Shown here piece after piece: positions 8,604 to 19,089 of a DNA stretch of 64,000 nt. The DNA is from Vibrio sp. SNU_ST1 (GTDB lineage: Bacteria; Pseudomonadota; Gammaproteobacteria; Enterobacterales; Vibrionaceae): NCBI RefSeq assembly GCF_030563405.1, contig NZ_CP130748.1:62001-126000 (forward strand). The letters run 5' to 3'. Positions within the stretch are counted from its first letter, which is position 1; the number at the start of each line of letters is the position of its first letter. Below the pieces are notes generated by a model, which did no database searches, was not told the DNA's origin, and saw nothing but the letters and a program-made list of their open reading frames with translations. The position numbers and the translations under genes are program-made.

Positions 8604-9497
8604 TTACGCAGCTTTGTTTTTTGAAAACTTGATCTGTTGAATCACCAAGCCAGCAATGATCAGTACTAAGCCAAACAGTGTCGCCGGGTGAATCTCTTCG
8701 CCAATGATGGTTGAAAGTAGCATCAGTGAGATAAATGGCGAGGCAAAAATTAGGTTGCTGATACGCGCCGTATTGTTGGTTAGCTTGAGTGCTGATAACC
8801 ACAATACAAAGGTAATCCCCATCTCGAACAGACCAACGTAAGTCACCGCCATCCAACCCTTCGCCGTAATTTGGCTAAAGCTTTCGCCCTCAAAAATGGT
8901 TAAACCGATCGCGAATGGTAATGCCACTAAGAAACCAAGCAGCACGCCAACCACTGGGTCCGCCTTGTTCTTGGTGTTGAGAATCCAATATCCCGCCCAA
9001 AGCAGAGTAGAAAGCAGCGCCAGTGCCACACCGAGTGGGCTATCGAACTGCATGCCTAACACATCGCCTTTAGTCGCAATAACTACCACACCCGCATAGC
9101 TGAAGGTACAAGCAATCCAATCTTGTTTACGAATCTTTTGCCCCAGAAAAACCGCCGCCATTAAGGTTAGCGTGATAGCCCAGCTGTAGTTGATAGCTTG
9201 AGCTTGAGATGCGGGCAGTAGGTCGTAGGCTTTGAATAGAATCAGGTAATAGGCCAATGGGTTGACTAAGCCGAGCAGTAGGTAGTACCAAGGGTTTGAA
9301 AGAAACGTAGTACTCAGCTGAGAAAGCTTGCCTTGAAAGGCGCAGACTGCGATCAGCGCAATCGATGACACAATGCTAGCGATAGTCAGCATTTGAATCG
9401 GTGAAAACTCAGCAAGGGTCAGCTTAAAAGCAGTAGCGACCGTTGACCACAGCAGTACTGCGGAAAGGCCAAAGCCCAAGGCACGACGTTCGTTCAT
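8604..9497 (-). CDS. EamA/DMT-superfamily permease
   Basis: A 297-residue membrane protein with about ten helices and two EamA repeats, starting with MNERRALGFGLSAVLLWSTVATAFKLTLAE, whose LLWST motif is typical of the family. A C-terminal helix (LFGLVLIIAGLVIQ) is followed by a short basic tail with several Lys, the usual cytoplasmic end. The substrate is unknown. The gene converges on the YhiN-like gene and diverges from rmuC. It belongs to a different DMT branch from the protein at 4548-5426. Confidence 0.86.
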   Translation of the reverse strand: MNERRALGFGLSAVLLWSTVATAFKLTLAEFSPIQMLTIASIVSSIALIAVCAFQGKLSQLSTTFLSNPWYYLLLGLVNPLAYYLILFKAYDLLPASQAQAINYSWAITLTLMAAVFLGQKIRKQDWIACTFSYAGVVVIATKGDVLGMQFDSPLGVALALLSTLLWAGYWILNTKNKADPVVGVLLGFLVALPFAIGLTIFEGESFSQITAKGWMAVTYVGLFEMGITFVLWLSALKLTNNTARISNLIFASPFISLMLLSTIIGEEIHPATLFGLVLIIAGLVIQQIKFSKNKAA

Positions 9498-9635
9498 GGC
9501 AACTCATTCTAATTTGATGGGACAGAATACGGAGCGCCTAGTCTATCTGTCGAATTTTAATACGGCAAACTGGACATTTATCCAGTATCAAAATACCATT
9601 TAATGAGTTATTTCCAATTAGGCTAAATCATTATC

Positions 9636-11168
9636 ATGCAATGGATTATCGAACATCAGGCAACGCTTATTGCTGCAACTTCTGGCGCGCTCGTCAGCGG
9701 TGGTGTCGTGGGTTGGTGGATTAAACAAAAGCTCTCTTTCCAGCAGCGATTGCTCGAGCAGCAGCTAGAGTCCGATCGTTTGTTGCATGAATCTCAGCAA
9801 GCTCAGCTCAAATCATCACTTGCAGAAGCGCAACAAGAACTCAATGAATTAGATGATGACCGAGACAAAGCGGCATTCGAGCTCAAGCAGGCGCACGGTA
9901 AGGTGATGGCTGCAATGGAAAAGCTGCGCTACTTTGAGGCGGTAAAGCAAGAGCGTCAGCAGTACGCTGATGAGATCAATGTGCTTAAGGAGCATAAGTC
10001 TGAATTAGAAGCCGAGCTGCGCGAACAAGAAGCAAGGCACGATCAAGAAAACCTCGCCAATAGTGAAAAGCTGCAGTTGCTAGAGCAAGCCGAGTCACGA
10101 CTTAAGCAGCAGTTTGAATTGTTAGCGAACCAATTGTTTGAAACCAAAACCGCCAAGGTCGATCAGCAGAATAAGCAGAGCTTAGAAGGTTTGTTGTCTC
10201 CATTGAGAGAGCAGTTGGAAGGCTTCAAGAAACAAGTGAACGATAGCTTCAGCCAAGAGGCCAAAGAGCGTCATACCTTGGTGCATGAGCTTAAAAACCT
10301 GCAGCGTCTTAATGAGAGTATGACGCGTGAAGCGGTGAACCTGACTCAAGCGTTAAAGGGTGATAACAAACAACAAGGTAACTGGGGCGAGGTGGTACTG
10401 GCTCGCGTGCTTGCTGAATCAGGGCTGCGTGAAGGCCACGAATACCAAACGCAAGTGAACCTGCAAAACGATGCGGGCAAGCGTTATCAACCGGATGTGA
10501 TTGTTCATCTGCCACAAGATAAGCAAGTGGTAGTCGATTCGAAAATGGCGCTGGTGGCCTTTGAACGTTACTTCAATGCCGAAACCGATCAGCAACGCGA
10601 TGCTGCATTGCGTGATCACTTGGTGTCACTGCGAGCGCACATCAAAGGCTTAAGCCAGAAAGATTATCATCAGCTCAAAGGCATACAGAGCTTGGATTAC
10701 GTGTTGATGTTTATCCCGGTTGAGCCAGCATTTCAAGTGGCGATTCAGGCTGATCCTAGCTTGGTGAAAGATGCGATGGAGCAAAACATCATCTTGGTCA
10801 GCCCAACCACTCTGCTGGTGGCACTGCGTACCATTGATAACCTGTGGCGCAACGATAGACAGAACCAGAACGCACAGGTTATCGCAGAACGTGCGAGCAA
10901 ACTTTACGACAAGCTGCGCTTGTTTGTTGATGATATGGAAGGCCTTGGTAGCTCATTAGACAGAGCCAACCAAAGCTACCAAGGTGCCATGAATAAGCTG
11001 GTGACTGGTCGTGGTAACGTGATTCGTCAGGCCGAAAGCTTTAAGCAATTGGGTGTTGAGGTGAAGAAACCTATCTCGGTTGGCTTGGCGGAAATCGCTC
11101 AAAATGAGGCTTTTTCAGAAAATGCCTCCTTAGTAGAAAGACAACCCGCTGAGGATAAAGTAAACTAA
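9636..11168 (+). CDS. rmuC: DNA recombination protein RmuC
   Basis: A 510-residue protein with one N-terminal membrane helix (about residues 8-28), a long Gln/Glu-rich coiled coil (about 30-240) and the RmuC nuclease-like domain (about 250-440), marked by QGNWGEVVLARVLAESGL, PDVIVHLPQ and the VDSKMALVAFERY segment. RmuC limits inversions between short inverted repeats in E. coli; the biochemical activity is poorly defined. Length is close to the family (E. coli 475). No strong Shine-Dalgarno precedes ATG 9636, but the membrane helix starts at once, which supports it. It lies upstream of ubiE, the same neighbourhood as in E. coli. Confidence 0.93.
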   Translation: MQWIIEHQATLIAATSGALVSGGVVGWWIKQKLSFQQRLLEQQLESDRLLHESQQAQLKSSLAEAQQELNELDDDRDKAAFELKQAHGKVMAAMEKLRYFEAVKQERQQYADEINVLKEHKSELEAELREQEARHDQENLANSEKLQLLEQAESRLKQQFELLANQLFETKTAKVDQQNKQSLEGLLSPLREQLEGFKKQVNDSFSQEAKERHTLVHELKNLQRLNESMTREAVNLTQALKGDNKQQGNWGEVVLARVLAESGLREGHEYQTQVNLQNDAGKRYQPDVIVHLPQDKQVVVDSKMALVAFERYFNAETDQQRDAALRDHLVSLRAHIKGLSQKDYHQLKGIQSLDYVLMFIPVEPAFQVAIQADPSLVKDAMEQNIILVSPTTLLVALRTIDNLWRNDRQNQNAQVIAERASKLYDKLRLFVDDMEGLGSSLDRANQSYQGAMNKLVTGRGNVIRQAESFKQLGVEVKKPISVGLAEIAQNEAFSENASLVERQPAEDKVN

Positions 11169-11218
11169 TCGGCCGCAGCGCCTCTAAAGAGAGAGTGTAC
11201 TGTCGATGAGAACTTACC

Positions 11219-12013
11219 ATGGTAGATAACAGCATTATGGACACAAGCGTGCAGACAAATTCAGCAGTAGAGTCAGAAACCACACACTTTGGTTTCGAAA
11301 CAGTCGCGAAAGACCAAAAAGTCGCGAAAGTAGCAGAGGTATTTCACTCTGTAGCCGCTAAATACGACATCATGAATGACTTAATGTCGGGTGGTGTTCA
11401 CCGCTTGTGGAAGCGATTCACGATTGATTGCAGCGGCGTTCGCCCCGGTCAACGTATCCTAGACCTTGGTGGTGGTACTGGCGACCTTACTGCGAAATTC
11501 TCGCGCATCGTTGGTGAAAAAGGCCACGTGGTTCTTGCTGATATCAACAACTCAATGCTGAATGTGGGCCGCGATAAACTGCGTGATAGCGGTATTGTTG
11601 GCAACGTACATTATGTTCAAGCAAACGCTGAAGAACTGCCTTTCCCAGACAACTACTTCGATTGCATTACCATCAGCTTCTGTCTGCGTAACGTAACCGA
11701 TAAAGACCAAGCACTGCGTTCAATGTACCGCGTACTTAAGCCGGGCGGTCGTCTGTTGGTTCTTGAGTTTTCTAAGCCAGTGCTTGAGCCTCTATCAAAG
11801 GTTTACGATGCATACTCTTTCCACCTATTGCCAAAAATGGGTGAGCTGATTGCTAACGATGCAGACAGCTATCGTTACCTTGCAGAATCTATCCGCATGC
11901 ACCCTAACCAAGAAACCTTGGAAGGCATGATGCAAGAAGCGGGTTTTGAAAATACTAAATACTTCAACCTAACGGGCGGCATTGTTGCGCTGCATCGTGG
12001 TTACAAGTTCTAG
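11219..12013 (+). CDS. ubiE: Ubiquinone/menaquinone biosynthesis C-methyltransferase UbiE
   Basis: UbiE methylates the quinone ring carbon in ubiquinone (DDMQ to 6-methoxy-3-methyl form) and menaquinone (DMK to MK) synthesis. The 264-residue product has the SAM motif [11 protein letters not shown], the family signature [17 protein letters not shown], and the second signature [17 protein letters not shown]. It heads the ubiE-ubiJ-ubiB block that continues into tatABC, the conserved gammaproteobacterial arrangement. The start is uncertain: ATG 11219 and ATG 11237 are both in frame with poor Shine-Dalgarno sequences, and the second would give a product of 258 residues. Confidence 0.95.
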   Translation: MVDNSIMDTSVQTNSAVESETTHFGFETVAKDQKVAKVAEVFHSVAAKYDIMNDLMSGGVHRLWKRFTIDCSGVRPGQRILDLGGGTGDLTAKFSRIVGEKGHVVLADINNSMLNVGRDKLRDSGIVGNVHYVQANAEELPFPDNYFDCITISFCLRNVTDKDQALRSMYRVLKPGGRLLVLEFSKPVLEPLSKVYDAYSFHLLPKMGELIANDADSYRYLAESIRMHPNQETLEGMMQEAGFENTKYFNLTGGIVALHRGYKF

Positions 12014-12111
12014 TCGAACTTGGTAGCAGGCTCGTTGAGTGTGCTAAAAAATAAGAATAAAGATAGAACGGATAGGTTAAGGCTTATCCGTTTTCAAAGG
12101 TAAGGACAGTC

Positions 12112-12717
12112 ATGCCATTTGATCCATTGGTCACCGCGGTTATTGAAACCTCTTTAAATACTTTCGTGAACGATGATCCAGCTTTGGTTCGTCGTTTGTC
12201 TCGTTTAAAGGGGCAGATCATTCAAGTTAATTTGAAAGAGCTGAATAAAACTCTCACTTTCGTTTTTAGCCAACAAATCGATGTGTTGTCTGAATACGAA
12301 GGGCAACCAGATTGCTACCTATCTTTGAACCTATCGGTACTGCCTGAACTGCGTGAGCAATCGAACATCACCAAGTTGATCAAGCAAGATAAGCTGATTC
12401 TAGAAGGTGATATTCAACTGGCACAAAAATTTGCTCAGCTAATGACAGACTGCAAGCCTGACTTGGAAGAGTGGCTATCGCGTGTGACGGGCGACGTGGT
12501 TGCGCATACCTTAGTACAAGGCGTTAAGAATGTCGGCGGCCTTGTGGCTAAGCAAGCGACTAAGCATCAAAACCATCTCGCTCAGATATTAACTGAAGAG
12601 TGGAAGATTGCACCAGCGCCATTAGAAGTGGCACATTTTTGCGATCAGGTTGACGACGTGAAAAGCTCAGCTGCACGTCTTGAAGCTAAATTGAACGCTC
12701 TGTTGGAGAAAGCATGA
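12112..12717 (+). CDS. ubiJ: Ubiquinone biosynthesis accessory factor UbiJ
   Basis: A 201-residue SCP2-fold protein (formerly YigP) that binds lipid and helps organise the aerobic ubiquinone-synthesis complex with UbiK. The SCP2 domain covers about residues 15-115, with [11 protein letters not shown] and [18 protein letters not shown] helical C-terminal part ends in a short coiled coil. It lies between ubiE and ubiB; its stop overlaps the ubiB start (ATGA), so the two are probably translationally coupled. An AAGGTAAGGA stretch lies upstream of the start. Confidence 0.92.
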   Translation: MPFDPLVTAVIETSLNTFVNDDPALVRRLSRLKGQIIQVNLKELNKTLTFVFSQQIDVLSEYEGQPDCYLSLNLSVLPELREQSNITKLIKQDKLILEGDIQLAQKFAQLMTDCKPDLEEWLSRVTGDVVAHTLVQGVKNVGGLVAKQATKHQNHLAQILTEEWKIAPAPLEVAHFCDQVDDVKSSAARLEAKLNALLEKA

Positions 12718-14348
12718 CCCCAACAGAACTGAAACGTCTTTATCATATTATCAAGGTACAGTTGGAATACGGCCTTGATGAATTGATGCCTGAGCACCAG
12801 CTGACCAAAGCCCCTTTGCTGGCGCGAAAGTCACTGTTTTGGCTTAAGAACAAGCATCAAGATAAAGAGTTGGGTCATCGCTTGCGCCTTGCGCTGCAAG
12901 AACTTGGCCCTGTGTGGATCAAGTTTGGGCAGATGATGTCGACACGTCGCGACCTATTTCCTCCTCATATCGCTGATCAGCTGGCACTATTGCAAGACCA
13001 AGTGGCGCCATTTGATGGTCAATTGGCTAAACGAGATATGGAAAAAGCCCTCGGTGGTAGCCTTGATAACTGGTTTACCGATTTTGATATCGAGCCACTG
13101 GCTTCAGCTTCTATCGCTCAGGTGCATACTGCGAAGCTTAAAGAGAGCGGTCGTGAGATTGTTCTGAAGGTAATTCGCCCTGATATTCGCCCGGTGATTG
13201 ATGCAGATCTAAAACTGATGCACCGAATGGCGCGTATAGTCGCTAAGTCGCTTCCTGAAGCACGTCGTTTGAAACCGGTTGAAGTCGTTCACGAGTACGA
13301 AAAAACGTTACTTGATGAACTAGACCTGCGCCGCGAGGCTGCCAATGCCATTCAACTGCGACGTAATTTTGAAGGTAGTGAAGAGTTGTATGTTCCAGAG
13401 GTTATCCCTGATCTAAGCAGTGAAACCCTGATGGTGTCAGAGCGAATCTATGGTATTCAAGTATCCGATATTGAAACGCTAGAAGCCAACGGCACCAACA
13501 TGAAATTGCTCGCGGAACGTGGCGTGACGGTATTCTTCACCCAAGTATTCCGTGATAGCTTTTTTCATGCAGACATGCACCCGGGCAACGTATTCGTTAA
13601 CCCAGAGAATCCAGATAACCCTCAGTGGATTGGTTTGGATTGTGGCATTGTCGGCACGCTCAACAGTGAAGATAAGCGCTATTTAGCAGAGAACCTGTTG
13701 GCTTTCTTCAATCGAGATTACCGTAAAGTCGCCGAGCTGCACGTTGATTCGGGGTGGGTGCCACACGACACCAACGTCAATGATTTTGAGTTCGCGATCC
13801 GTATGGTGTGTGAGCCAATTTTTGCAAAACCACTTGGCGAGATCTCATTTGGCCATGTGTTGCTAAACTTATTTAATACAGCAAGACGTTTCAACATGGA
13901 GGTTCAGCCTCAGTTGGTGCTTCTGCAGAAGACCTTGTTGTATGTGGAAGGCCTAGGTCGCCAGTTGTATCCGCAGCTTGATTTGTGGGCGACGGCTAAG
14001 CCTTTCCTTGAAACCTGGATGATGAATCAGGTGGGGCCGCAAGCTGTGATCAACGCAGTAAAAGAGCGCGCGCCATTCTGGGCAGAAAAACTGCCAGAGC
14101 TGCCAGAGCTGCTTTATGACAGCTTGCGCCAAGGTAAAGCGATGAACCACAGAATGGATCAGCTTTATCAAGGTTACCGAGATAGTAAGCGTCAGCAAGC
14201 AACTGGAAAGTTTTTGTTTGGCGTTGGAGCCACTTTAGTCGTATGCTCCGCAATATTAGTTTCAAGCCCTTATGAGCAGCTATCTATGGGCTGTGGCATC
14301 GCAGGTGTCACATTTTGGTTGCTTAGTTGGCGAGCTTACCGTCGTTAG
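12714..14348 (+). CDS. ubiB: Ubiquinone biosynthesis regulatory ATPase/kinase UbiB
   Basis: The 544-residue product has the atypical ADCK/ABC1 kinase fold: the KxGQ region ([18 protein letters not shown], about residue 67), ASIAQVH, the invariant lysine in EIVLKVIRP, a catalytic-loop-like [11 protein letters not shown] and GLDCGIVG. Two C-terminal membrane helices (about residues 498-540) anchor it to the inner membrane. UbiB supports coenzyme Q synthesis, probably through ATPase activity that makes lipid-soluble intermediates accessible. Its start overlaps the ubiJ stop by four bases. Length matches E. coli (546). Confidence 0.95.
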   Translation: MTPTELKRLYHIIKVQLEYGLDELMPEHQLTKAPLLARKSLFWLKNKHQDKELGHRLRLALQELGPVWIKFGQMMSTRRDLFPPHIADQLALLQDQVAPFDGQLAKRDMEKALGGSLDNWFTDFDIEPLASASIAQVHTAKLKESGREIVLKVIRPDIRPVIDADLKLMHRMARIVAKSLPEARRLKPVEVVHEYEKTLLDELDLRREAANAIQLRRNFEGSEELYVPEVIPDLSSETLMVSERIYGIQVSDIETLEANGTNMKLLAERGVTVFFTQVFRDSFFHADMHPGNVFVNPENPDNPQWIGLDCGIVGTLNSEDKRYLAENLLAFFNRDYRKVAELHVDSGWVPHDTNVNDFEFAIRMVCEPIFAKPLGEISFGHVLLNLFNTARRFNMEVQPQLVLLQKTLLYVEGLGRQLYPQLDLWATAKPFLETWMMNQVGPQAVINAVKERAPFWAEKLPELPELLYDSLRQGKAMNHRMDQLYQGYRDSKRQQATGKFLFGVGATLVVCSAILVSSPYEQLSMGCGIAGVTFWLLSWRAYRR

Positions 14349-14402
14349 ACAGTAGACTCTCTTAATATTTTTTATGTGTAGACAGACCCGAGGACAATGA
14401 CA

Positions 14403-14657
14403 ATGGGTGGTATCAGTATTTGGCAACTTCTAATCATTGCTGTAATTGTAATTTTACTTTTCGGAACAAAGAAACTGCGCGGTATGGGTGGTGACTTAGG
14501 TTCAGCGGTGAAAGGCTTCAAAAAAGCGATGAGCGATGAAGACAAGCCTGCAGATAAGAAAGATGCAGACTTCGAACCAAAGAATATTGAACAGCAGAAG
14601 AAAGAAGCTAGCGCTGAAACAACTGCTGAAACAAAGAAAGACAAAGAGCAGGCGTAA
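14403..14657 (+). CDS. tatA: Sec-independent translocase subunit TatA
   Basis: TatA forms the variable pore through which folded twin-arginine substrates cross the inner membrane. The 84-residue protein has one N-terminal helix ([19 protein letters not shown]), the [24 protein letters not shown] hinge and amphipathic helix, then a charged Lys/Glu tail. I prefer ATG 14403, nine bases after GAGG at 14390-14393, over ATG 14397, which is only three bases from it; this also gives the usual MGGISIWQ start. First gene of tatABC, about 50 bases after ubiB. Confidence 0.95.
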   Translation: MGGISIWQLLIIAVIVILLFGTKKLRGMGGDLGSAVKGFKKAMSDEDKPADKKDADFEPKNIEQQKKEASAETTAETKKDKEQA

Positions 14658-14660
14658 ATC

Positions 14661-15068
14661 GTGTTTGATATCGGTTTTTGGGAACTGGTATTAATATCTG
14701 TCGTTGGGTTAGTGGTTTTAGGACCTGAGCGTTTGCCCGTTGCAATTCGCAGTATTTCCAAGTTTGTTGGACAAGCGAAAAGCATGGCAAACAGTGTGAA
14801 AGATGAACTTTCTCACGAGCTTAAGGTGCAAGAGCTGCAAGAAAACCTACGCAAGGCGGAAAAAATGGGTATGGAAGATTTATCTCCAGACCTAAAAGCG
14901 TCAGTCGATGAACTCAAGCAGGCCGCTGCTCAAGTTCAACGTCCGTATGCTAAGCCTGAGTCTGATAAGCCAAGTGAGACTGAACCTAGTGTCACGGAAA
15001 CTGTGGAATCTGAAACCATTCAGGTCAACAGTGAGGCTTCAGTACCGTCAGATAAGAAAGCCGAATAG
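14661..15068 (+). CDS. tatB: Sec-independent translocase subunit TatB
   Basis: TatB works with TatC in the twin-arginine signal receptor complex. The 135-residue product begins [26 protein letters not shown], the typical TatB helix plus GPERLP, then an amphipathic helix (about residues 27-75) and a Pro/Ser/Glu-rich tail. The GTG start lies three bases after the tatA stop. The tail is poorly conserved in the family. A decayed 16-base tandem repeat lies between its stop and tatC. Confidence 0.95.
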   Translation: MFDIGFWELVLISVVGLVVLGPERLPVAIRSISKFVGQAKSMANSVKDELSHELKVQELQENLRKAEKMGMEDLSPDLKASVDELKQAAAQVQRPYAKPESDKPSETEPSVTETVESETIQVNSEASVPSDKKAE

Positions 15069-15090
15069 TCTCGCAAGGAGGAGTCGCCGG

Positions 15091-15182
15091 ATACTTGAGT
15101 CGCTAGATGTTTAAGTCGATAGCTATTCAAGTAGATATCTATTCAAGTGGATACCAATTCAACTGGATAGATAGGTGCGCGG
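15091..15182 (+). repeat. Decayed 16-base tandem repeat between tatB and tatC
   Basis: Units begin with AT(A/G) and run 15091-15106, 15107-15118 (short), 15119-15134, 15135-15150, 15151-15166 and a degraded 15167-15182. The clearest are ATAGCTATTCAAGTAG, ATATCTATTCAAGTGG and ATACCAATTCAACTGG. The array fills most of the tatB-tatC spacer. Confidence 0.7.
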
Positions 15183-15216
15183 CTCCTTTTCGATCTTCCT
15201 GTTTAAGAGGTTTGAC

Positions 15217-15966
15217 ATGTCTTCGACTGAGCAGACACAGCCTTTAATTAGCCATCTTCTAGAATTACGTAATCGCCTACTACGCGCGATTGTCGCCATT
15301 CTAGTGGTATTTGTCGGGCTAATTTATTTTGCTAATGATATTTATGAATTCGTATCAGCACCTTTGGTAGATCGTCTGCCTGAAGGGGCGACGATGATCG
15401 CAACGGATGTTGCATCGCCATTTTTTACACCGCTAAAATTAACTTTAATCGCGTCTATTTTTGTCGCGGTGCCGTTTATTTTGTATCAGGTGTGGGCCTT
15501 TGTTGCTCCGGGTTTGTACAAGCATGAAAAACGCTTGATCATGCCGCTATTGGCTTCAAGTTCTTTGCTGTTTTACTGTGGTGTAGCGTTTGCTTACTTC
15601 GTAGTATTCCCATTGGTATTTAGTTTCTTCACGGCTATTTCCTTAGGGCAGGTAGAGTTTGCAACAGACATATCAAGTTATCTCGATTTTGTACTCGCGC
15701 TGTTCTTTGCTTTTGGTATTGCCTTTGAAGTACCAGTAGCAATTATCTTGTTATGTTGGACGGGGGCGACAACGCCTAAGGCTCTGTCTGAAAAGCGTCC
15801 GTACATTGTTGTCGGTGCTTTTATCGTCGGCATGATGCTGACACCTCCCGATATGATCTCGCAGACACTGTTGGCGATTCCAATGTGTATTTTGTTTGAG
15901 ATTGGTCTGTTCTTCGCGCGTTTCTATGTGCGTAAGCCAGATGCGGATGAAGAAGCTGAGTCTTAA
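15217..15966 (+). CDS. tatC: Sec-independent translocase subunit TatC
   Basis: TatC is the multi-spanning receptor for twin-arginine signal peptides. The 249-residue product starts [20 protein letters not shown], with the conserved [12 protein letters not shown] cytoplasmic N-terminus, and has six predicted helices. The family signature [17 protein letters not shown] lies at about residues 90-106, and the F-x-E-P-like FGIAFEVPV region follows. I chose ATG 15217 with AAGAGG six bases upstream rather than the longer frame from 15175. Unusually, 148 bases holding a tandem repeat separate it from tatB. A strong terminator follows. Confidence 0.95.
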   Translation: MSSTEQTQPLISHLLELRNRLLRAIVAILVVFVGLIYFANDIYEFVSAPLVDRLPEGATMIATDVASPFFTPLKLTLIASIFVAVPFILYQVWAFVAPGLYKHEKRLIMPLLASSSLLFYCGVAFAYFVVFPLVFSFFTAISLGQVEFATDISSYLDFVLALFFAFGIAFEVPVAIILLCWTGATTPKALSEKRPYIVVGAFIVGMMLTPPDMISQTLLAIPMCILFEIGLFFARFYVRKPDADEEAES

Positions 15967-16021
15967 TTCGAAAAGGGTTACAATAGCTTTATTTATTAGA
16001 GTCTTACAGCAAAAAAAACAT

Positions 16022-16050
16022 AAAAAAAGCGGCCCGAGGCCGCTTTTTTA
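16022..16050 (+). terminator. Terminator after tatC
   Basis: AAAAAAGCGGCC and GGCCGCTTTTTT form a perfect stem around a 3-4 base loop, and the symmetrical A and T tracts would serve either direction. Confidence 0.9.
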
Positions 16051-16074
16051 TTGTGTCTGTTTATCGAATGTCGA

Positions 16075-16166
16075 TTATACCATCGTCATAAATAACGGGT
16101 TACGCTCACTTGTTTTAAAGCTCGATAACTGCGTTATTTTCTGATGACTTACTGTGATTGATATTA
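16075..16166. repeat. MITE-like element, short copy (copy B)
   Basis: A 92-base relative of the element at 39946-40110. It shares the AAATAAC left end, the internal GCTCGATAAC(T/G)GCGTTA core (16120-16135) and the right end ACTTACTGTGATT (16147-16159). It lacks about 70 bases of the right-hand interior. The right terminal sequence runs into the tatD stop codon. Confidence 0.65.
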
Positions 16167-16925
16167 TAAACCAAACAGTAATTTAGCGTTGCTGGTCGTT
16201 ATACTGTCGACTTCTTCAAGGCTAATCCCGCGCAATTCAGCGATGCGTTTTGCCACTAACTCCGTATACGCGGGTTCATTGCGTTTACCACGGTTTGGCG
16301 CTGGTGCTAAGTAAGGGCAGTCTGTTTCTAAGATAACGTAGTCCATATCTAGATGTGGGATCACCTTATCCATTCCTGAATTCTTAAAGGTTGAAACACC
16401 ACCTAAACCGAGGTGGAAGCCGAGCGTATTGATCGCTTGAGCTTCTTCTAGACTGCTGCCAAAGCAGTGAAAGACACCACGTAAGCTGCCATCTTGTTCT
16501 TTACGAAGTAAGGCTAGTGTCTCTTCAGTGGAATCACGCGTGTGGATCACCACTGGCAGATCGAGCTCTTTTGCCCACTGCAGTTGAGTCACGAAAGCCA
16601 TCTCTTGTTCAGCCTTGAAGGTTTTATCCCAGTACAAGTCGATACCAATCTCACCCACGGCGATAAAGTCATGTTTATCAAACCAAGCTCGAATGGTTTT
16701 GAGGGTTTGCTCGATATTCGCATCCACATAACAAGGGTGTAAGCCCATCATTGAACGACACACATCAGGAAACTGAGCTTCCGTCGCTAACATTGGCTCG
16801 ATAGAATCTAAATCGATGTTCGGCAATAGAATGGTATCAATACCTTGAGCCAGTGCGCGCTGCACGACTTGTTCACGGTCTTCATCGAATTCGCTCGCGT
16901 AAATATGAGCATGGGTGTCGATCAT
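16164..16925 (-). CDS. TatD-family metal-dependent deoxyribonuclease
   Basis: A 253-residue TIM-barrel hydrolase. Metal ligands of the family are visible: the DTHAHIY start, E in AVGEIGIDLYW (about residue 92), H in VVIHTRDS (about 128), H in VFHCFGSS (about 153) and D in ILETDCPYLAP (about 203). TatD-type enzymes act as 3'-5' exonucleases on DNA and RNA. Despite its position after tatABC, the family has no shown role in Tat export. The sequence fits the TatD/YcfH/YjjV superfamily without choosing a member. The gene converges on tatC, and its stop lies within the end of a MITE-like repeat. Confidence 0.88.
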   Translation of the reverse strand: MIDTHAHIYASEFDEDREQVVQRALAQGIDTILLPNIDLDSIEPMLATEAQFPDVCRSMMGLHPCYVDANIEQTLKTIRAWFDKHDFIAVGEIGIDLYWDKTFKAEQEMAFVTQLQWAKELDLPVVIHTRDSTEETLALLRKEQDGSLRGVFHCFGSSLEEAQAINTLGFHLGLGGVSTFKNSGMDKVIPHLDMDYVILETDCPYLAPAPNRGKRNEPAYTELVAKRIAELRGISLEEVDSITTSNAKLLFGL

Positions 16926-17082
16926 TATTTTGTCCTGAAAGCAGTCTTTACTGAGTTGTCATGAGTATACGGCAGTGTGAGGAGAAGGTCATTTTTTGCC
17001 ATTTATCCCTGTTTTTGAGTGGGTTTTATATTTTACTGCTAGCGTCCTGAGCCATCAGTGATATGCTTTTGCCTGTATTTAG

Positions 17083-18177
<1,095 letters not shown>

Positions 18178-18257
18178 CGACTTAACGTTAACTTAAGTGA
18201 TATCAGTAAAAGGGTTGGCCATTGTGTCAGCCTTTTCGCTTATGAGGGGAGAGCAAT

Positions 18258-18698
18258 ATGTCAGTCATAGTACGTGAAGGTTCACTGGAAGAGGTTGTGT
18301 CTGTCGTCGAGCAGGTCTCTGAGTTTGCTAGAAAAGAGAGTGTCGCTTCACTGACTGCTCGGCTTGAAGGGAAAAAGAGCCTGATCTTAGTGGCTGAAGA
18401 GGCGAACGTGTTACTTGGCTTTAAAATTGGTTACGAACTTAACTCAAATACTTTCTATAGTTGGTTTGGTGGTGTGTCACCGCTTGCAAGAAATAAGGGT
18501 GTCGCACAGGCTCAATTAGATGTTCAGGAACGGTGGGCACAAGAGCGGGGTTATGAGCTGCTGAAAGTAAAATCTCGTAACCAGTTTCCTGCGATGCTGT
18601 GTTTACTATTGAAAAATGGATATCGAATAGAAAAACTGGAAGAAAAAGAAGAGATTAATGAAAATCGAATCCATTTCGTGAAGCAATTATCAGCTTAA
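18258..18698 (+). CDS. GNAT-family N-acetyltransferase
   Basis: A 146-residue single-domain acetyltransferase. The acetyl-CoA pyrophosphate-binding motif A is visible as VSPLARNKGVAQAQL at about residues 74-88, preceded by strand 4 (FYSWFGGV), with a C-terminal YRIEKLEEKE strand. The acceptor is unknown. A Shine-Dalgarno-like GAGGGGAG lies 8-15 bases upstream. It sits between hemB and ryhB; the same position is a hypothetical or acetyltransferase gene in other vibrios, as far as I recall. Confidence 0.85.
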   Translation: MSVIVREGSLEEVVSVVEQVSEFARKESVASLTARLEGKKSLILVAEEANVLLGFKIGYELNSNTFYSWFGGVSPLARNKGVAQAQLDVQERWAQERGYELLKVKSRNQFPAMLCLLLKNGYRIEKLEEKEEINENRIHFVKQLSA

Positions 18699-18765
18699 TG
18701 ATTTGCTTTATCGAGGAGATAAATCATTTAGAATGAATTTAATGAGATTTATTATCATTTAGTTG

Positions 18766-18794
18766 TTGACTATTAAATGAGAATCATTATTATT
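18766..18794 (+). promoter_or_regulatory. ryhB promoter and Fur box
   Basis: TTGACT (18766-18771) and TATTAT (18788-18793), 16 bases apart, form the promoter. The 19-base window 18773-18791 matches the Fur consensus GATAATGATAATCATTATC at 14 positions, including TGAGAATCATTAT. The box covers the promoter, so Fe-Fur would repress, as known for ryhB. Confidence 0.85.
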
Positions 18795-18799
18795 AACCC

Positions 18800-19020
18800 T
18801 GTCTTAGGGAATGAGGAAATGTTCACAAGGATGTTAAGTACTCAAGTATCAACTTGGTTACCCAACAGAATTCTCGTGAACTTGTACTAAGTTCTTTTTG
18901 ACACGACATTGCTCACATTGCTTCCAGTGTAATTTATAGCTTTTAGGTAAAGCTGTGGTATTCAATTTGAATGGCTTTACCAGTTTTTGCTAGGCGACAT
19001 CCTCGGGTGTCGCTTTTTTT
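18800..19020 (+). ncRNA. ryhB: RyhB iron-responsive small RNA
   Basis: RyhB is an Hfq-dependent sRNA that lowers expression of iron-using proteins when iron is scarce. The diagnostic core CACGACATTGCTCACATTG (18902-18920), followed by CTTCCAGT, is the conserved seed region of enteric RyhB. The transcript is far longer than the 90-nt E. coli form, about 220 nt, as reported for Vibrio cholerae RyhB. It ends in a terminator with GCGACATCC (18994-19002) pairing GGGTGTCGC (19005-19013) and a run of T. The 5' end is estimated from the promoter. Location next to polA agrees with V. cholerae. Confidence 0.93.
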
Positions 19021-19089
19021 ATACCTCAAATTTAACAATATGCATATTTAGTGGCACGTTTTTTTATGAATAAAACGTCATCAGCATTC

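Noticed and set aside
14080..14125. Tandem CTGCCAGAG words in ubiB
   Set aside because: They encode a normal Leu-Pro-Glu repeat in a conserved protein; two units only.
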